Below, piece after piece: positions 27,907-37,462 of a DNA stretch of 64,000 bases. The notes below the pieces were generated by a model. The model had not been told where the DNA came from. It worked only from the letters and a program-made list of their open reading frames with translations, and searched no databases. Source of the DNA: Cognatundibacterium crateris (GTDB lineage Bacteria; Pseudomonadota; Gammaproteobacteria; Burkholderiales; Burkholderiaceae_D); the NCBI RefSeq assembly GCF_010078235.1, contig NZ_JAABOS010000005.1, positions 199,675 to 263,674 on the forward strand, written 5' to 3'. The position numbers and the translations under genes were made by a program. Numbering within the stretch: the stretch's first letter is position 1; each line of letters begins with the position of its first letter.

Positions 27907-29268
27907 TTACTCTTGTGCTGCTGCGGTTTTCTTAGGGCCGCGGCGACGTGGTTTGCGTTTTTTTACGCCGCCCGCTGCGACTGCTGTACGTGGTTTAGTG
28001 TTGATCAGGCGTTCGCGCGTTTCGGCGTCGCCTTCGATAAATTCGGTCCACCAGGTGCCGGTTTCTTCGTCCAGTTCACCCGAAGCACAACGCAGCAGCA
28101 GGAAGTCATAGCCGGCACGCAGACGCTGATGTTCCAGCATTTTGTAAGGGGTCTTGCCTATGCGTTTTTCGAAACGCGGCTGCATGGCCCAGATATCACG
28201 CATATCGGCTGCCACTTTGCGCTGAATCGCGAGCGCATCAGTCTGACGGTTCAGTACATCATCGGCTGCCAGATGTAAGGCCGGAATCGGGAATTCACCG
28301 GCTGCTTTATAGGCTTCCCATTTTTCCAGCACCTGATGCCACAGCAGTGAAGCAAACAGGAAGCTAGGAGAGACCGTCTTTCCTTGCTGTACGCGTGCAT
28401 CGGTATTGGCCAGTGCCAGCGTCACGAATTTTTCGCCCATAGGCTGTTCCAGTACCACGTCCAGCAAAGGCATCAGACCATGATGCAAGCCTTCTTTGCG
28501 CAATTGCTGCAGACAGGCCATGGCGTGGCCGCTGGTCAGCAGCTTGAGCATTTCATCAAACACGCGTGCAGCAGGAACATTGTTGATCAATGGTGCCATT
28601 ACCGCGATTGGAGCGCGGGTCGCATCATCAATCTGGAATTGCAGCTTGGCCGCAAAGCGGACTACGCGCAGCATGCGTACCGGATCTTCACGGTAGCGCT
28701 CTTCCGGTACGCCGATAATGCGCAGGGATTTTTTACGGATATCCTTGATGCCGCCGTGATAGTCGAGCACCGTTTGCGAAGCCGGATCGTAATACATGGC
28801 ATTGATGCTGAAGTCGCGGCGCGCCGCATCTTCGTGCTGCTCGCCGAAGGTATTGTCACGCAAAACGCGTCCATGTTCATCGGTCAGCGCGGCTTTATCG
28901 GAAGGGCCACGGAAGGTGGTCACCTCCAGCAAATCCTGGCCAAACATCACATGCACGATCTGGAAGCGGCGACCGATAATGAAAGCGCGCCGGAACAGAC
29001 GTTTAACCTGTTCCGGGGTCGCATTGGTCGCGATATCAAAGTCTTTAGGCTTGACACCGGTCAGCAGGTCGCGCACCGCACCACCGACGATGAAGGCCTT
29101 AAAGCCATTATCCTGCAGCGTTTGCGTAACCCGGATCGCATTGGCAGAAACCAGTTGCGGATTGATGCCATGGTCTTTGGCACTCAGTATCACAGGCGTG
29201 GCATGGTCGCTGGCCAGATGGCCGGATTTTTTAACGCCGAGGATTTTTCGTATAAATTTCTTGATCAT
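27907..29268 (-). CDS. pcnB: Poly(A) polymerase I
   Basis: 453 residues. Adds 3' poly(A) tails that promote RNA decay. The nucleotidyltransferase head has FIVGGAVRDLLTG, KPKDFDIATNATPEQV with the catalytic Asp pair, and FRRAFIIGRRFQIVHV, which marks PcnB rather than CCA-adding enzyme. The C-terminus is basic (KKRKPRRRGPKK), as in RNA-binding tails of this family. The start overlaps the HAD gene stop by 4 bases. Confidence 0.95.
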   Translation of the reverse strand: MIKKFIRKILGVKKSGHLASDHATPVILSAKDHGINPQLVSANAIRVTQTLQDNGFKAFIVGGAVRDLLTGVKPKDFDIATNATPEQVKRLFRRAFIIGRRFQIVHVMFGQDLLEVTTFRGPSDKAALTDEHGRVLRDNTFGEQHEDAARRDFSINAMYYDPASQTVLDYHGGIKDIRKKSLRIIGVPEERYREDPVRMLRVVRFAAKLQFQIDDATRAPIAVMAPLINNVPAARVFDEMLKLLTSGHAMACLQQLRKEGLHHGLMPLLDVVLEQPMGEKFVTLALANTDARVQQGKTVSPSFLFASLLWHQVLEKWEAYKAAGEFPIPALHLAADDVLNRQTDALAIQRKVAADMRDIWAMQPRFEKRIGKTPYKMLEHQRLRAGYDFLLLRCASGELDEETGTWWTEFIEGDAETRERLINTKPRTAVAAGGVKKRKPRRRGPKKTAAAQE

Positions 29269-29948
29269 TGTTTCTCAAACAGCTGGAGTAGAGGCCAGGT
29301 TTTCGCCAGTGCATGGGCCCGCAGCTTATCGTTGGGGTTGGTTGCGACCGGGTGGGTCACTGCCTCGAGTAAGGGAATATCGTTATGGGAGTCGCTGTAA
29401 AAATAGCTGCTGCCAAAATCACTGAGTTGTTTTTCTTGTAGTGCCAGCCAATTCTGTAAATGGATCACTTTTCCTGCCCCTGAGCTCGGGACACCGATCA
29501 GCTTTCCGGTGATGTTATTGTTGGTATCTGTTTCAGGTTCTGCTGCGAGCAAATGCTCTACACCCAGCGCACGCGCGATTGGTGCCGTCACAAAGCGATT
29601 TGTCGCCGTAATAATTGCAATCAGATCGCCCTGATCCTGATGTTTTTTCAGTAAATCATAAGCGACTGGTAACAGCGCAGGCTGTATCACTTCCTGCATG
29701 AACTGCGCATGCAGCGCATCCAGCTGCGATCTGGGAAAGCGCGCCAGCGTCCCGAGCGCAAATTCCAGGTATTCGACTGCGTCCAGCGTGCCAGCCTGGT
29801 ACTGTGCGAAAAAGTCGGCATTGCGACGTGCAAATTCTTGCGCATCGACAGCACCGACGCGGCACAGAAACTGTCCCCACTCATAATCAGAGTCGATAGG
29901 AATCAGGGTGTGGTCAAGATCAAACAGGGCGATGTCAGCGGGTTTCAT
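29265..29948 (-). CDS. HAD-superfamily (SerB-like, IB) phosphatase
   Basis: 227 residues. HAD motif I is ALFDLDHTLIPIDSD, motif II is IAIITATNRFVT, and motifs III/IV lie in GAGKVIHLQNW and SYFYSDSHNDIPLLEAV. The helical cap between motif I and II fits subclass IB, like phosphoserine phosphatase and its histidinol-phosphatase-like relatives. Substrate cannot be told. It overlaps both hda and pcnB by four bases, so all three are probably translationally coupled. Confidence 0.88.
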   Translation of the reverse strand: MKPADIALFDLDHTLIPIDSDYEWGQFLCRVGAVDAQEFARRNADFFAQYQAGTLDAVEYLEFALGTLARFPRSQLDALHAQFMQEVIQPALLPVAYDLLKKHQDQGDLIAIITATNRFVTAPIARALGVEHLLAAEPETDTNNNITGKLIGVPSSGAGKVIHLQNWLALQEKQLSDFGSSYFYSDSHNDIPLLEAVTHPVATNPNDKLRAHALAKTWPLLQLFEKQ

Positions 29949-30631
29949 GGTCGTGTCCAGGGCTGTTGTTGCAGCATCAGTTCGCGCAATAAGGGCAGGG
30001 TAATAGGGCGTTTGGTGACCAGCGAATAATGATCCAGCTGATCCAGCATAGCCGTCAGCGAGCTCATGTCACGTTGATAGTGCGTAATCAGATAGGGTAT
30101 CACGCCAGCGGAAATCTGTATGCCACGCGCATGTGCCGCACGTTCCAGTGCATCGATTTTGTCTTCGTCAGTCAGACCATGTAACTGATAAATCAAGCCC
30201 CAGCCAAAGCGGGTGCGCAAGTCATCGCGCATGCTGAGTATCATAGGCGGATGATTGCCAGCCGCGACCAGAAAGCCGCCGCGTGCGCGGGCCTCATTAA
30301 ACAAATTGAATGCGGCAATCTGATTTAGCGGTGACAGATGTTCACAGTCATCCAGCAGATACAGGCTGACGGCGTCGCTGAAGTCAAACGCGCTTTCGGG
30401 CGCATTGGCTGGTATGTAACGTGAATCCGGATGATCGGCCAGCGCATGCAGTAAATGGGTTTTTCCAGCGCCAGGCTCACCCCAGATGTAGACCGAGCGC
30501 TCGCCGTATTGGCTGGCAATACGCTGCGAGAACAGTCCCAGTAATTGTGCGAGCTCGGCATTCTGTCCCACCACAAAGGTGGCCAGGGATGGCAGCTTTT
30601 GCGCGTCCAGATCGAGAAGTAATTGCTTCAT
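29945..30631 (-). CDS. hda: DnaA regulatory inactivator Hda
   Basis: 228 residues. A single AAA+ module related to DnaA domain III, without the DNA-binding domain IV. Walker A is WGEPGAGKTHLL, Walker B is LYLLDDCEHL, and the sensor region is DLRTRFGWGLIYQL with the Arg finger. With the sliding clamp it triggers ATP hydrolysis by DnaA after initiation. The N-terminal MKQLLLDLDAQKLPSLATF carries a QLxLD/L-type clamp-binding motif. Overlaps perM upstream and the HAD gene downstream by 4 bases. Confidence 0.93.
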   Translation of the reverse strand: MKQLLLDLDAQKLPSLATFVVGQNAELAQLLGLFSQRIASQYGERSVYIWGEPGAGKTHLLHALADHPDSRYIPANAPESAFDFSDAVSLYLLDDCEHLSPLNQIAAFNLFNEARARGGFLVAAGNHPPMILSMRDDLRTRFGWGLIYQLHGLTDEDKIDALERAAHARGIQISAGVIPYLITHYQRDMSSLTAMLDQLDHYSLVTKRPITLPLLRELMLQQQPWTRP

Positions 30632-31713
30632 GACTGACTGTAAAAAGTACTGTTCAGGTAAGAGCTGCGCAAATGGCGTACTGCGACCGAAATGATCGCT
30701 GATGCGGGCAGCGCAACCAGAATACCGATAAATCCGAATAGCTGACCAAATGCCATCAGCGCAAAAATCACGGTCAGCGGATGCAGACCGATGCGCTCAC
30801 CAACCAGGCGTGGTGTGAGTATGAAAGACTCCAGCAACTGACCTACGCCGTAAATGATGGCGACAGCGATCAGACCTTGCAAACCATCAAATTGCAAGAC
30901 CGCGCCTATCAGCGCCAGCGCCAGTCCGAGGCCGTAACCTATGTAGGGAATAAACACCAGAAAGCCAGTGATGATACCGACCGGTATCGCCAGGTCAAAA
31001 CGGGCAATCGACAACGCAATCGAGTAATAGGCGGCTAACACCAGCATCACCAGTATCTGCCCGCGCAGATATTGGGCCAGCAAATCATCCACCTCCAGTA
31101 AGCCTGAGGTGGTGGCGCTAACCCAGCGGCGTGGAATGAAGTGTGACAGCCGATGTAGCAAGGCATGCCAGTCCAGCAGCAGATAAAACAGCACGATGGG
31201 GATCAGCAGTAAGTTAGCCAGCATCCCAAGAACAGCAGTACCGCCGACTTTAATCGAAGACAGTACCGCTTTGCCGATGACATCACCACTACCGGCCAGC
31301 TGCTCAGTCAGCAAGTCTTTAATGCCAGCGCTATCGAGGCGGATATTAAAGCCATGTGCTGCCAGTAAAGGCGATAAAGTCTGGTCGAATTTATCAAAAA
31401 AGCGTGGAATCTGCGCCTGTAACTGTGGAATTTCCTTTTGCAGGATAGGCACGATCACCAGCACCATGGCCAGCACCGCCGCGATCAGCAGCAATATGGT
31501 GATGCTGGCAGCCATAGGACGTGGCAGTGACCATTTCTTAATCCGCCAGGCGCTTAATTTATCGACCCAGGGATTGAGCACATAGGCCAGTATCCCGGAG
31601 ACCACAAACGGCATCAGCACCGGACCCAGTAAAGCCAGCAAGACTACCAGTGCCAGCGCGACGCTGAGCCAAAGTAGTGACTGTTTCTGCTCTGTGGACA
31701 AAGGTATCAGCAT
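30628..31713 (-). CDS. AI-2E/PerM-family membrane transporter
   Basis: 361 residues from the ATG at 31713. A longer frame opens at 31758, but a TTGACC / CATAAC promoter-like pair (about 31777 and 31753) would place that ATG inside the promoter. About eight membrane helices are seen, with the family features PFVVSGILAYVLNPWVDKL near the N-terminus and GYGLGLALALIGA, LTPRLVGERIGLHPLTVIFALMAFG near the end. Some relatives export AI-2 or act as antiporters; substrate is unknown. First gene of the perM-hda-HAD-pcnB-folK-panB unit. Confidence 0.88.
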   Translation of the reverse strand: MLIPLSTEQKQSLLWLSVALALVVLLALLGPVLMPFVVSGILAYVLNPWVDKLSAWRIKKWSLPRPMAASITILLLIAAVLAMVLVIVPILQKEIPQLQAQIPRFFDKFDQTLSPLLAAHGFNIRLDSAGIKDLLTEQLAGSGDVIGKAVLSSIKVGGTAVLGMLANLLLIPIVLFYLLLDWHALLHRLSHFIPRRWVSATTSGLLEVDDLLAQYLRGQILVMLVLAAYYSIALSIARFDLAIPVGIITGFLVFIPYIGYGLGLALALIGAVLQFDGLQGLIAVAIIYGVGQLLESFILTPRLVGERIGLHPLTVIFALMAFGQLFGFIGILVALPASAIISVAVRHLRSSYLNSTFYSQS

Positions 31714-31867
31714 ATTCAGGACGGGAACCCCAGGATTAGTTAAGCTTTTGTTATGCATTGACCGAAAATCAGGTCAAGGCGCAGTCGTTTTGTTAAAATA
31801 GCGTTTTTGCCGGTGTTTTCTGGCAATTTCTCTATTTTACCGCCTCAAGCCCCTACTGACGAATATC

Positions 31868-32911
31868 ATGAGCACTTCTACCCCTGTTTCTCTCTCTTAC
31901 GCCGACGCCGGTGTCGATATGGTTGCCGGTGATGCACTGGTCGACGCGATCAAACCATTTGCAAAACGTACCATGCGCGAAGGCGTAATGGCTGGCATCG
32001 GTGGTTTTGGTGCGATGTTCGAAATCAGTAAAAAGTACAAGGAACCAGTCCTGGTTTCTGGTACAGATGGCGTCGGTACCAAGCTGAAACTCGCGTTTCA
32101 TCTGAATAAACATGACACCGTCGGTATTGATCTGGTCGCAATGAGTGTTAACGATATTTTGGTTCAGGGTGCTGAACCTTTATTTTTTCTGGACTACTTC
32201 GCTTGCGGCAAACTGGATGTGGCCGCAGCGACGGACGTCATCAAAGGTGTGGCTTTCGGTTGCGAGCAGGCTGGCTGTGCACTGATCGGTGGCGAAACCG
32301 CAGAAATGCCTTCTATGTATCCGGATGGCGAATATGATCTGGCTGGTTTTGCAGTCGGTGCAGTAGAAAAATCCAAAATCATCGATGGCAGCAAAATTCA
32401 GCCGGGTGACGTGATCCTGGGTCTGGCTTCTTCCGGCATTCATTCCAATGGATTCTCTCTGGTACGCAAGATTATCGAAGTGGCTAATCCTGATCTGAAT
32501 GCTGATTTCGATGGCCGTACTTTGGGCGATGCGCTGATGGCGCCGACCCGTATTTATGTCAAACCTTTGCTGGCGCTGATGGAAACGCTGGAAGTGAAGG
32601 GCATGGCGCACATTACCGGTGGTGGTCTGGTCGAAAACGTACCACGTGTCTTGGGCGACAAATTGACTGCAGTATTGCATAAAGATGCGTGGCCCTTGCC
32701 TCCGTTGTTCTCCTGGCTGCAGCAGCACGGCGGCGTGGCGGATGCTGAAATGCACCGCGTATTCAACTGCGGTATCGGCATGGTCGTTATCGTTTCTCAG
32801 GAAAATGCGCAGGCAGCAATGGAGCAATTAAGCGCCGCTGGTGAAACGGTATTCCGCATCGGTGAAATCCGTGCGCGTGACGGTAATGAGCATCCGACTA
32901 TCGTGGTCTGA
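31868..32911 (+). CDS. purM: Phosphoribosylformylglycinamidine cyclo-ligase (AIR synthetase)
   Basis: 347 residues, typical PurM. ATP-dependent closure of FGAM to AIR in purine synthesis. Seen are [14 protein letters not shown] at the N-terminus, [20 protein letters not shown], the ATP-binding [40 protein letters not shown] and [13 protein letters not shown]. Divergent from perM across a 150-base promoter region; followed by a terminator. Confidence 0.98.
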   Translation: MSTSTPVSLSYADAGVDMVAGDALVDAIKPFAKRTMREGVMAGIGGFGAMFEISKKYKEPVLVSGTDGVGTKLKLAFHLNKHDTVGIDLVAMSVNDILVQGAEPLFFLDYFACGKLDVAAATDVIKGVAFGCEQAGCALIGGETAEMPSMYPDGEYDLAGFAVGAVEKSKIIDGSKIQPGDVILGLASSGIHSNGFSLVRKIIEVANPDLNADFDGRTLGDALMAPTRIYVKPLLALMETLEVKGMAHITGGGLVENVPRVLGDKLTAVLHKDAWPLPPLFSWLQQHGGVADAEMHRVFNCGIGMVVIVSQENAQAAMEQLSAAGETVFRIGEIRARDGNEHPTIVV

Positions 32912-32930
32912 GCTGAATAGAGTGTTGAAC

Positions 32931-32962
32931 AAAAAGCCTTGTCCGTGGACAAGGCTTTTTTA
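32931..32962 (+). terminator. Terminator after purM
   Basis: AAAAAGCCTTGTCC (32931-32944), loop GT, GGACAAGGCTTTTT (32947-32960), then T. A 14-bp perfect stem, 20 bases past the stop. Confidence 0.93.
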
Positions 32963-33190
32963 TTGCTGCTGCGAGAAACAGTCAGGTAGCTAAATAAGGA
33001 GATATTGAGATATCCGTGTTTTTTAATTTCAAATTTATCTAAATGGAAACAAAGCTACTGTAAATAGGTGTTTTATTCAATATTGTAAATTTCATACAGT
33101 TAAGAAAACTTTTTTTACAATTAATATTCTTAGTCGTAGAATTCGCGGGCGGTAGTGGTATTTGATTAACGTACTTGAGAATGGTGTTCT

Positions 33191-34624
33191 ATGAAGCAAT
33201 ATGGCGTAACTCTGGGCTTACTGGCTTTGCTGACTGCATGCGGCGGTGGCGGCGGTGGTGGTGGCACGGATATTGGCGGTCTGCCGTCTTCTGAGTCATT
33301 GGCAAATTTGTGTGCCAACCCGCGTGCGGGTAGTGTTGATCGTCAGGGCACGATGGATAATGAAAAAGCCTTCCTGCGTTCTTTTGTTGATGAGACTTAT
33401 CTCTGGTACAAAGATGTGCCAACGAATCTGAATCCAGCCAGCTATGCCAATCCTCAGCTGTATTTTGATGTACTGAAAACGACAGCAAAAACAGCATCGG
33501 GTGTAGCGGTAGATCAATTCCACTGGTCACAAACCACCGAATCCTATGAGGCTTCTTCCTCCGGTATTTCGCAAGACTATGGTATTCAATGGGGGCGCCA
33601 AAGTAATTCACCTCCACGCAACTGGGTGGTTATTGAAGTTGCCGCTGGCTCTCCGGCTGCAACGGCGGGCATTAAGCGTGGCGATAAACTGACCTCAGTT
33701 GATGGTGTCAATTTTGTGACTGACAATTCGACGGCAGGTATTGCTACACTGAATGAAGGTTTGTTTCCGACTAAACTGCTGGCGCATAAGCTGGGCTTCA
33801 ACGGGCAGGCCGAAATTAGTATGACGCCTGCCACTTATAGCATCGCTACCGTTAAAAACACTAAAGTTATTCCTACAGTTAATGGCAATGTGGGCTACTT
33901 TATATTCGATACGCATATCGCGAAGTCTGAGAATGAATTGATCTCAGCCATCAATACGCTGAAGAACGCAGGCGTGCAGGATCTGGTCATCGATCTGCGC
34001 TATAACGGTGGCGGATTGCTGTATATCGCGAGTCAGTTGTCATACATGATTGCTGGCCCGGCTCAGACTGGTGGCAAGATATTTGAACTGATGAGCTATA
34101 ACGATAAGCTGACAGCGAATAATAAGAAATATCCTTTCTACGATACCACGAGTGGTAATGCTTCTTTGCCGACTCTGGGGTTGAAACACGTTACCTTGCT
34201 GGTCAGCCAGGGTACAGCTTCTGCGAGTGAGTCGATTATCAATGGCTTGCGCGGCGCGGATGTGGCGGTGGATCTGATTGGCGATACCACACGTGGTAAG
34301 CCGTATGGTTTTGTGCCGCAATCTAACTGCGGCTATACCTATTTTGCGATTCAGTTCAAGGGCGTGAACAATAAGGGCTTTGGGGATTACGCGGATGGTT
34401 TTGCGCCAACTTGCAAAGTGGCTGATGATTTGACTAAAGCGCGCGGTGATATCACTGAAGGTATGTTGCGGACTGCACTCGGCTATCGTCAGACAGGCGC
34501 TTGCCCAGTTGTGGCTTCTGTGCCGGATGGTATTCGCGCCTTGCCAGCGTTGGAACAGTCTTATGAGTTAGTGCGTCCAGCCAGTCAGGAAATGCGCATC
34601 GTCACACCGATGCCACGCTCATAA
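33191..34624 (+). CDS. S41 (C-terminal-processing) protease, lipoprotein
   Basis: 477 residues. The signal peptide ends in a lipobox LTAC followed by a Gly-rich run, so it is probably membrane-anchored in the envelope. A PDZ-like segment (about 155-215, VEVAAGSPAATAGIKRGDKLTSVDG type) precedes the S41 domain with DLRYNGGG, the catalytic-Ser segment TASASE (residues 342-347) and the Lys-bearing TTRGKPYG. An N-terminal tricorn-core-like part precedes them. The upstream 228-base gap is AT-rich. It is coupled to a small lipoprotein gene (TAATG). Confidence 0.88.
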   Translation: MKQYGVTLGLLALLTACGGGGGGGGTDIGGLPSSESLANLCANPRAGSVDRQGTMDNEKAFLRSFVDETYLWYKDVPTNLNPASYANPQLYFDVLKTTAKTASGVAVDQFHWSQTTESYEASSSGISQDYGIQWGRQSNSPPRNWVVIEVAAGSPAATAGIKRGDKLTSVDGVNFVTDNSTAGIATLNEGLFPTKLLAHKLGFNGQAEISMTPATYSIATVKNTKVIPTVNGNVGYFIFDTHIAKSENELISAINTLKNAGVQDLVIDLRYNGGGLLYIASQLSYMIAGPAQTGGKIFELMSYNDKLTANNKKYPFYDTTSGNASLPTLGLKHVTLLVSQGTASASESIINGLRGADVAVDLIGDTTRGKPYGFVPQSNCGYTYFAIQFKGVNNKGFGDYADGFAPTCKVADDLTKARGDITEGMLRTALGYRQTGACPVVASVPDGIRALPALEQSYELVRPASQEMRIVTPMPRS

Positions 34625-35025
34625 TGAAAGTCTGGAAACTAAGTTTTCTGCTAAGTCTGTCCGCCTGTCAATTGACAGGTGCGGCGGGCTTGCAGCCAGC
34701 TGTATTGACACAGCCAGGGACAGCGTCTTCTCAGGAATTACGTCGCGTCATTATTGAGTTAAGCGGTTTTTCCAGTGTGATACTGGCTGAGGACGATCTG
34801 ACACGTAGCAGTGAATTAGTGATAGAGCGGCGTCATCAGTATCGTCCCAATGGTGACCTGATACAGGGGCGCGATCTGGAGCCACCGCAGCGTTTTCGTT
34901 TGCTGCAAAGCGGCGCACAGTGCTGGCTGCTGCATCTGAATTCTGGCCAACAACGACAATTGCAAGGCCTTTCCTGCAGGCCAGTGACAGCAGCATCCGC
35001 AGTCAGTCCGACAAAATCTGAGTGA
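34624..35025 (+). CDS. Unrecognised small lipoprotein coupled to the S41 protease
   Basis: 133 residues. The N-terminus MKVWKLSFLLSLSACQLTGA has a short hydrophobic core and a lipobox LSAC, so it is probably lipid-anchored. No known domain is recognised. There is a central acidic stretch and a second Cys (AQCWLL) that may pair with Cys in GLSCRP. The ATG overlaps the protease stop by one base (TAATG). A substrate, inhibitor or adaptor of the protease is possible but unsupported. Confidence 0.7.
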   Translation: MKVWKLSFLLSLSACQLTGAAGLQPAVLTQPGTASSQELRRVIIELSGFSSVILAEDDLTRSSELVIERRHQYRPNGDLIQGRDLEPPQRFRLLQSGAQCWLLHLNSGQQRQLQGLSCRPVTAASAVSPTKSE

Positions 35026-35032
35026 GGCTTTC

Positions 35033-35578
35033 ATGAAGCGCTGTGCCTGGGCCAATTCCGCCAATCCACTTTATCTGGATTACCATGATCATGAGTGGGG
35101 CGTGCCCTGTCACGATGAATTACGCTTGTTTGAAATGCTCAATCTGGAGGGAGCGCAGGCGGGACTGAGTTGGGAAACCGTGCTGAATAAACGCGAAAGC
35201 TATCGCCTTGCTTTTGATGGCTGGGATGCCAGAAAAATCGCCGCCTACGATGCACAAAAAGTGGCATCTTTGCTGGCTAATCCCGGCATCATTCGGAATA
35301 AACTCAAAGTCGCTGCAGTGATTACGAATGCGCAGGCCTATCTGCGTCTATCTGAAGAAACTGGCGGGCTTGATGCGTATCTATGGAGATATGTCGGTGG
35401 TGTACCCATCGTCAATACGGGTGAGCGCATTATCACCACAGCTTTATCAGATCAGATTTCCAAAGATCTCAAAAAGCGTGGTTTCAAATTTGTCGGTTCC
35501 ACGATCATTTATGCTTATATGCAGGCAATCGGCATGGTGCAGGACCATGCTGCGGATTGTGACTGGCGCCGCAGCTGA
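35033..35578 (+). CDS. tag: DNA-3-methyladenine glycosylase I
   Basis: 181 residues. Removes 3-methyladenine from alkylated DNA. Family motifs seen are CAWANSANPLYLDYHDHEWG with the zinc-binding Cys and His, LFEMLNLEGAQAGLSWETVL, NPGIIRNKLKV, and the C-terminal HAADC that completes the zinc site. It lies 7 bases after the lipoprotein gene but is unrelated in function. Convergent with the Anbu gene. Confidence 0.95.
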   Translation: MKRCAWANSANPLYLDYHDHEWGVPCHDELRLFEMLNLEGAQAGLSWETVLNKRESYRLAFDGWDARKIAAYDAQKVASLLANPGIIRNKLKVAAVITNAQAYLRLSEETGGLDAYLWRYVGGVPIVNTGERIITTALSDQISKDLKKRGFKFVGSTIIYAYMQAIGMVQDHAADCDWRRS

Positions 35579-35613
35579 CCATTCCGGAACAGCCGTTGGT
35601 TCAGGTGTGTTTT

Positions 35614-36423
35614 TTACTTCAGCTTGCGATTGACCATGACAGGCTTGCAGTGGGGTTTATCGGTATTCAGTAATGGATGCGCATCGGTCTCTCCACTAGG
35701 ATGCCATCCCGGTGCTTCTATGCCTTCGAACACGTGTTTCAATTGCTGGCCCCAGCGATCGCGTATCATCTGAAAATAGGAATTCTTTTCATCGATGGTC
35801 GTGAAGCGGGTGACTTGCAGGCTGCCTGTTTCATACACCAGTAAATCCAGCGGCAGGCCGACCGAAATATTTGAACGCAAGGTCGAGTCCATGGAAATCA
35901 ACGCACACTTTGCCGCATCATCCAGAGTTGTTTCCGGATTGACGACGCGATCGATAATCGGTTTGCCATATTTGGCCTCACCGATCTGGAAATAGGTATT
36001 TTCATCATGCGCTTCGATGAAATTGCCGGCAGCATAAATCTGAAACAGACGGCAACGCTCGCCCTGTATCTGGCCACCAAAAATCAAACTGACATTGAAA
36101 TCTATACCGAAGCCGGACAGAGACTGGGCATCACGCTCATGAACACGTTTGACAGTTTCACCGAGTATTCTTGCCGCTTCATACATATTCGGCGCGTTCC
36201 AAATAGTATGACCATTGGCATCTTCGTACTCAGAAAGCAGTTCGCGTACTGATTGCGAAATCGACAGATTACCGGCTGTCATCAGCACCATCATGCGCTC
36301 GCCAGGTGTTTCAAAAACAGACATTTTGCGGAAGGTGCCGATATGATCGACACCCGCATTGGTTCTGGAGTCTGACAAAAAAACCAGCCCGGCGTTAAGG
36401 CGCATGCCTACACAGTAAGTCAT
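35614..36423 (-). CDS. Anbu/BPH proteasome-like Ntn protease
   Basis: 269 residues from the ATG at 36423 (MTYCVGMRLNAGLVFLSDSR); an in-frame TTG at 36468 is less likely. After Met removal Thr becomes the N-terminal nucleophile, followed by the proteasome-like Asp in FLSDSRTNAGVD. This is the COG3484 family: Anbu, or BPH in betaproteobacteria, a self-assembling relative of the proteasome beta subunit. Substrate unknown in the literature I know. The downstream-to-upstream neighbours are the partners usual for this family (transglutaminase-like, alpha-E, ATP-grasp). Confidence 0.92.
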   Translation of the reverse strand: MTYCVGMRLNAGLVFLSDSRTNAGVDHIGTFRKMSVFETPGERMMVLMTAGNLSISQSVRELLSEYEDANGHTIWNAPNMYEAARILGETVKRVHERDAQSLSGFGIDFNVSLIFGGQIQGERCRLFQIYAAGNFIEAHDENTYFQIGEAKYGKPIIDRVVNPETTLDDAAKCALISMDSTLRSNISVGLPLDLLVYETGSLQVTRFTTIDEKNSYFQMIRDRWGQQLKHVFEGIEAPGWHPSGETDAHPLLNTDKPHCKPVMVNRKLK

Positions 36424-36631
36424 AGTTACGGAGGAGTTCTGAAAAGAAATCGATTTTACCCCAAGCAAGTCTCAGGGGATGCCAATATTTAAGTCAGGGA
36501 AGGTGTGAAATTGTTAAGCAAAAGGCATGGTGCAGCATGCTGTGCAGACGCATGATGGAAAGCAGGCAGTCTGGCCCAGCGTCAGTGCATCCTCCTGTCA
36601 TTGCGCTTGGTAGCATGAACAAGCATAGATG

Positions 36632-37444
36632 CTAAACAGTAGCCTGGGTCTGAACGCTAACACTGACGGACAGGCTTTCATTGCCACCGCCGCGCCTCAC
36701 ACCACGCACTGGTGAGGCCGATTCATAATCGCGACCTATCGCAAGACGACAGTAGGCATCATTCATCAGTCGTGCATGGGTGACATCAATGCTGACCCAG
36801 CCCGCGTAGTCATGCTGTTCCACCCAGACATCGACCCAGGCATGACTTTCTGCGTGGTCGCTGGACTCCGGGTCGATGTAACCTGATACATAGCGCGCAG
36901 GTATGCCTTGTACATGGCAGCAGGCCAGGAAAATATGTGCATGATCCTGACAAACGCCGCTGCCCTGAGTCAGCGCTTCGCTGGCAGTGCTGGTGACGAT
37001 GGTGCTGCCGGACAGATAGCTGACTGTGCGTTGTATGGCACTGGCCAGTTGCAGTGCCTGTTGCGTATCACAACGCTCAGGCTGCAGGTTACTGCGCGCG
37101 AAATCCAGTAAGTGTTCGCTGGACGCCGTTAGCCGGGTCGGTACAGTGAAAATCAAAGGTGACAGTTCAGCATGGTCTGCAATCCTGCCCTGCAAGGGAG
37201 CACTGACCTCAACCACACCTTGCGCCAGAATGTTGATGTCGGTATGCGCGCCGGTCACTACCAGTAATTCAGAAAGATTGTGATAGGCATCCTGAAATGC
37301 CTGGTGCTTGCCCGGGCTGTTAATCTCCCAATGCAGGATTTTCTGCTGCGCTTCTAATCTTGGGCGCAGCCGAAGCTGCTGTATCGTATAGCCGGAAGGC
37401 GACGAGTAATGGTAAGTCGTGCGGTGTTGGATGGCGAGTTGCAT
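36632..37444 (-). CDS. Transglutaminase-like cysteine protease/peptide-modifying enzyme
   Basis: 270 residues. An N-terminal transglutaminase-N beta domain (1-85, IQHRTTYHYSSP) leads to the core with a complete Cys165-His201-Asp220 triad in GSGVCQDHAH, AESHAWVDVW and GWVSIDVTH. No signal peptide. In Anbu loci it is predicted to hydrolyse or form peptide or isopeptide bonds in concert with the ATP-grasp ligase. It lies 18 bases after the alpha-E gene, then a 208-base gap before the protease gene. Confidence 0.9.
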   Translation of the reverse strand: MQLAIQHRTTYHYSSPSGYTIQQLRLRPRLEAQQKILHWEINSPGKHQAFQDAYHNLSELLVVTGAHTDINILAQGVVEVSAPLQGRIADHAELSPLIFTVPTRLTASSEHLLDFARSNLQPERCDTQQALQLASAIQRTVSYLSGSTIVTSTASEALTQGSGVCQDHAHIFLACCHVQGIPARYVSGYIDPESSDHAESHAWVDVWVEQHDYAGWVSIDVTHARLMNDAYCRLAIGRDYESASPVRGVRRGGGNESLSVSVSVQTQATV

Positions 37445-37462
37445 GCGCTTAGTGTCCGGTCG

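Noticed and set aside
28384-29400. 338-residue frame opposite pcnB
   Set aside because: Overlaps the conserved catalytic region of pcnB on the other strand, has no recognisable domain and no ribosome site.
31713-31758. Longer N-terminus of the PerM-like protein from the ATG at 31758
   Set aside because: A TTGACC/CATAAC promoter-like pair covers this ATG and the extra 15 residues are not membrane-like. The choice remains open.
33240-33265. Gly-codon repeat at the start of the S41 protease
   Set aside because: A GGC/GGT run encoding a flexible Gly linker after the lipobox Cys; a usual lipoprotein feature rather than a separate repeat element, though slippage there is possible.
35579-35613. 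Possible terminator between tag and the Anbu gene
   Set aside because: Only a 4-bp GAAC/GTTC stem before the T-run; too weak to list.
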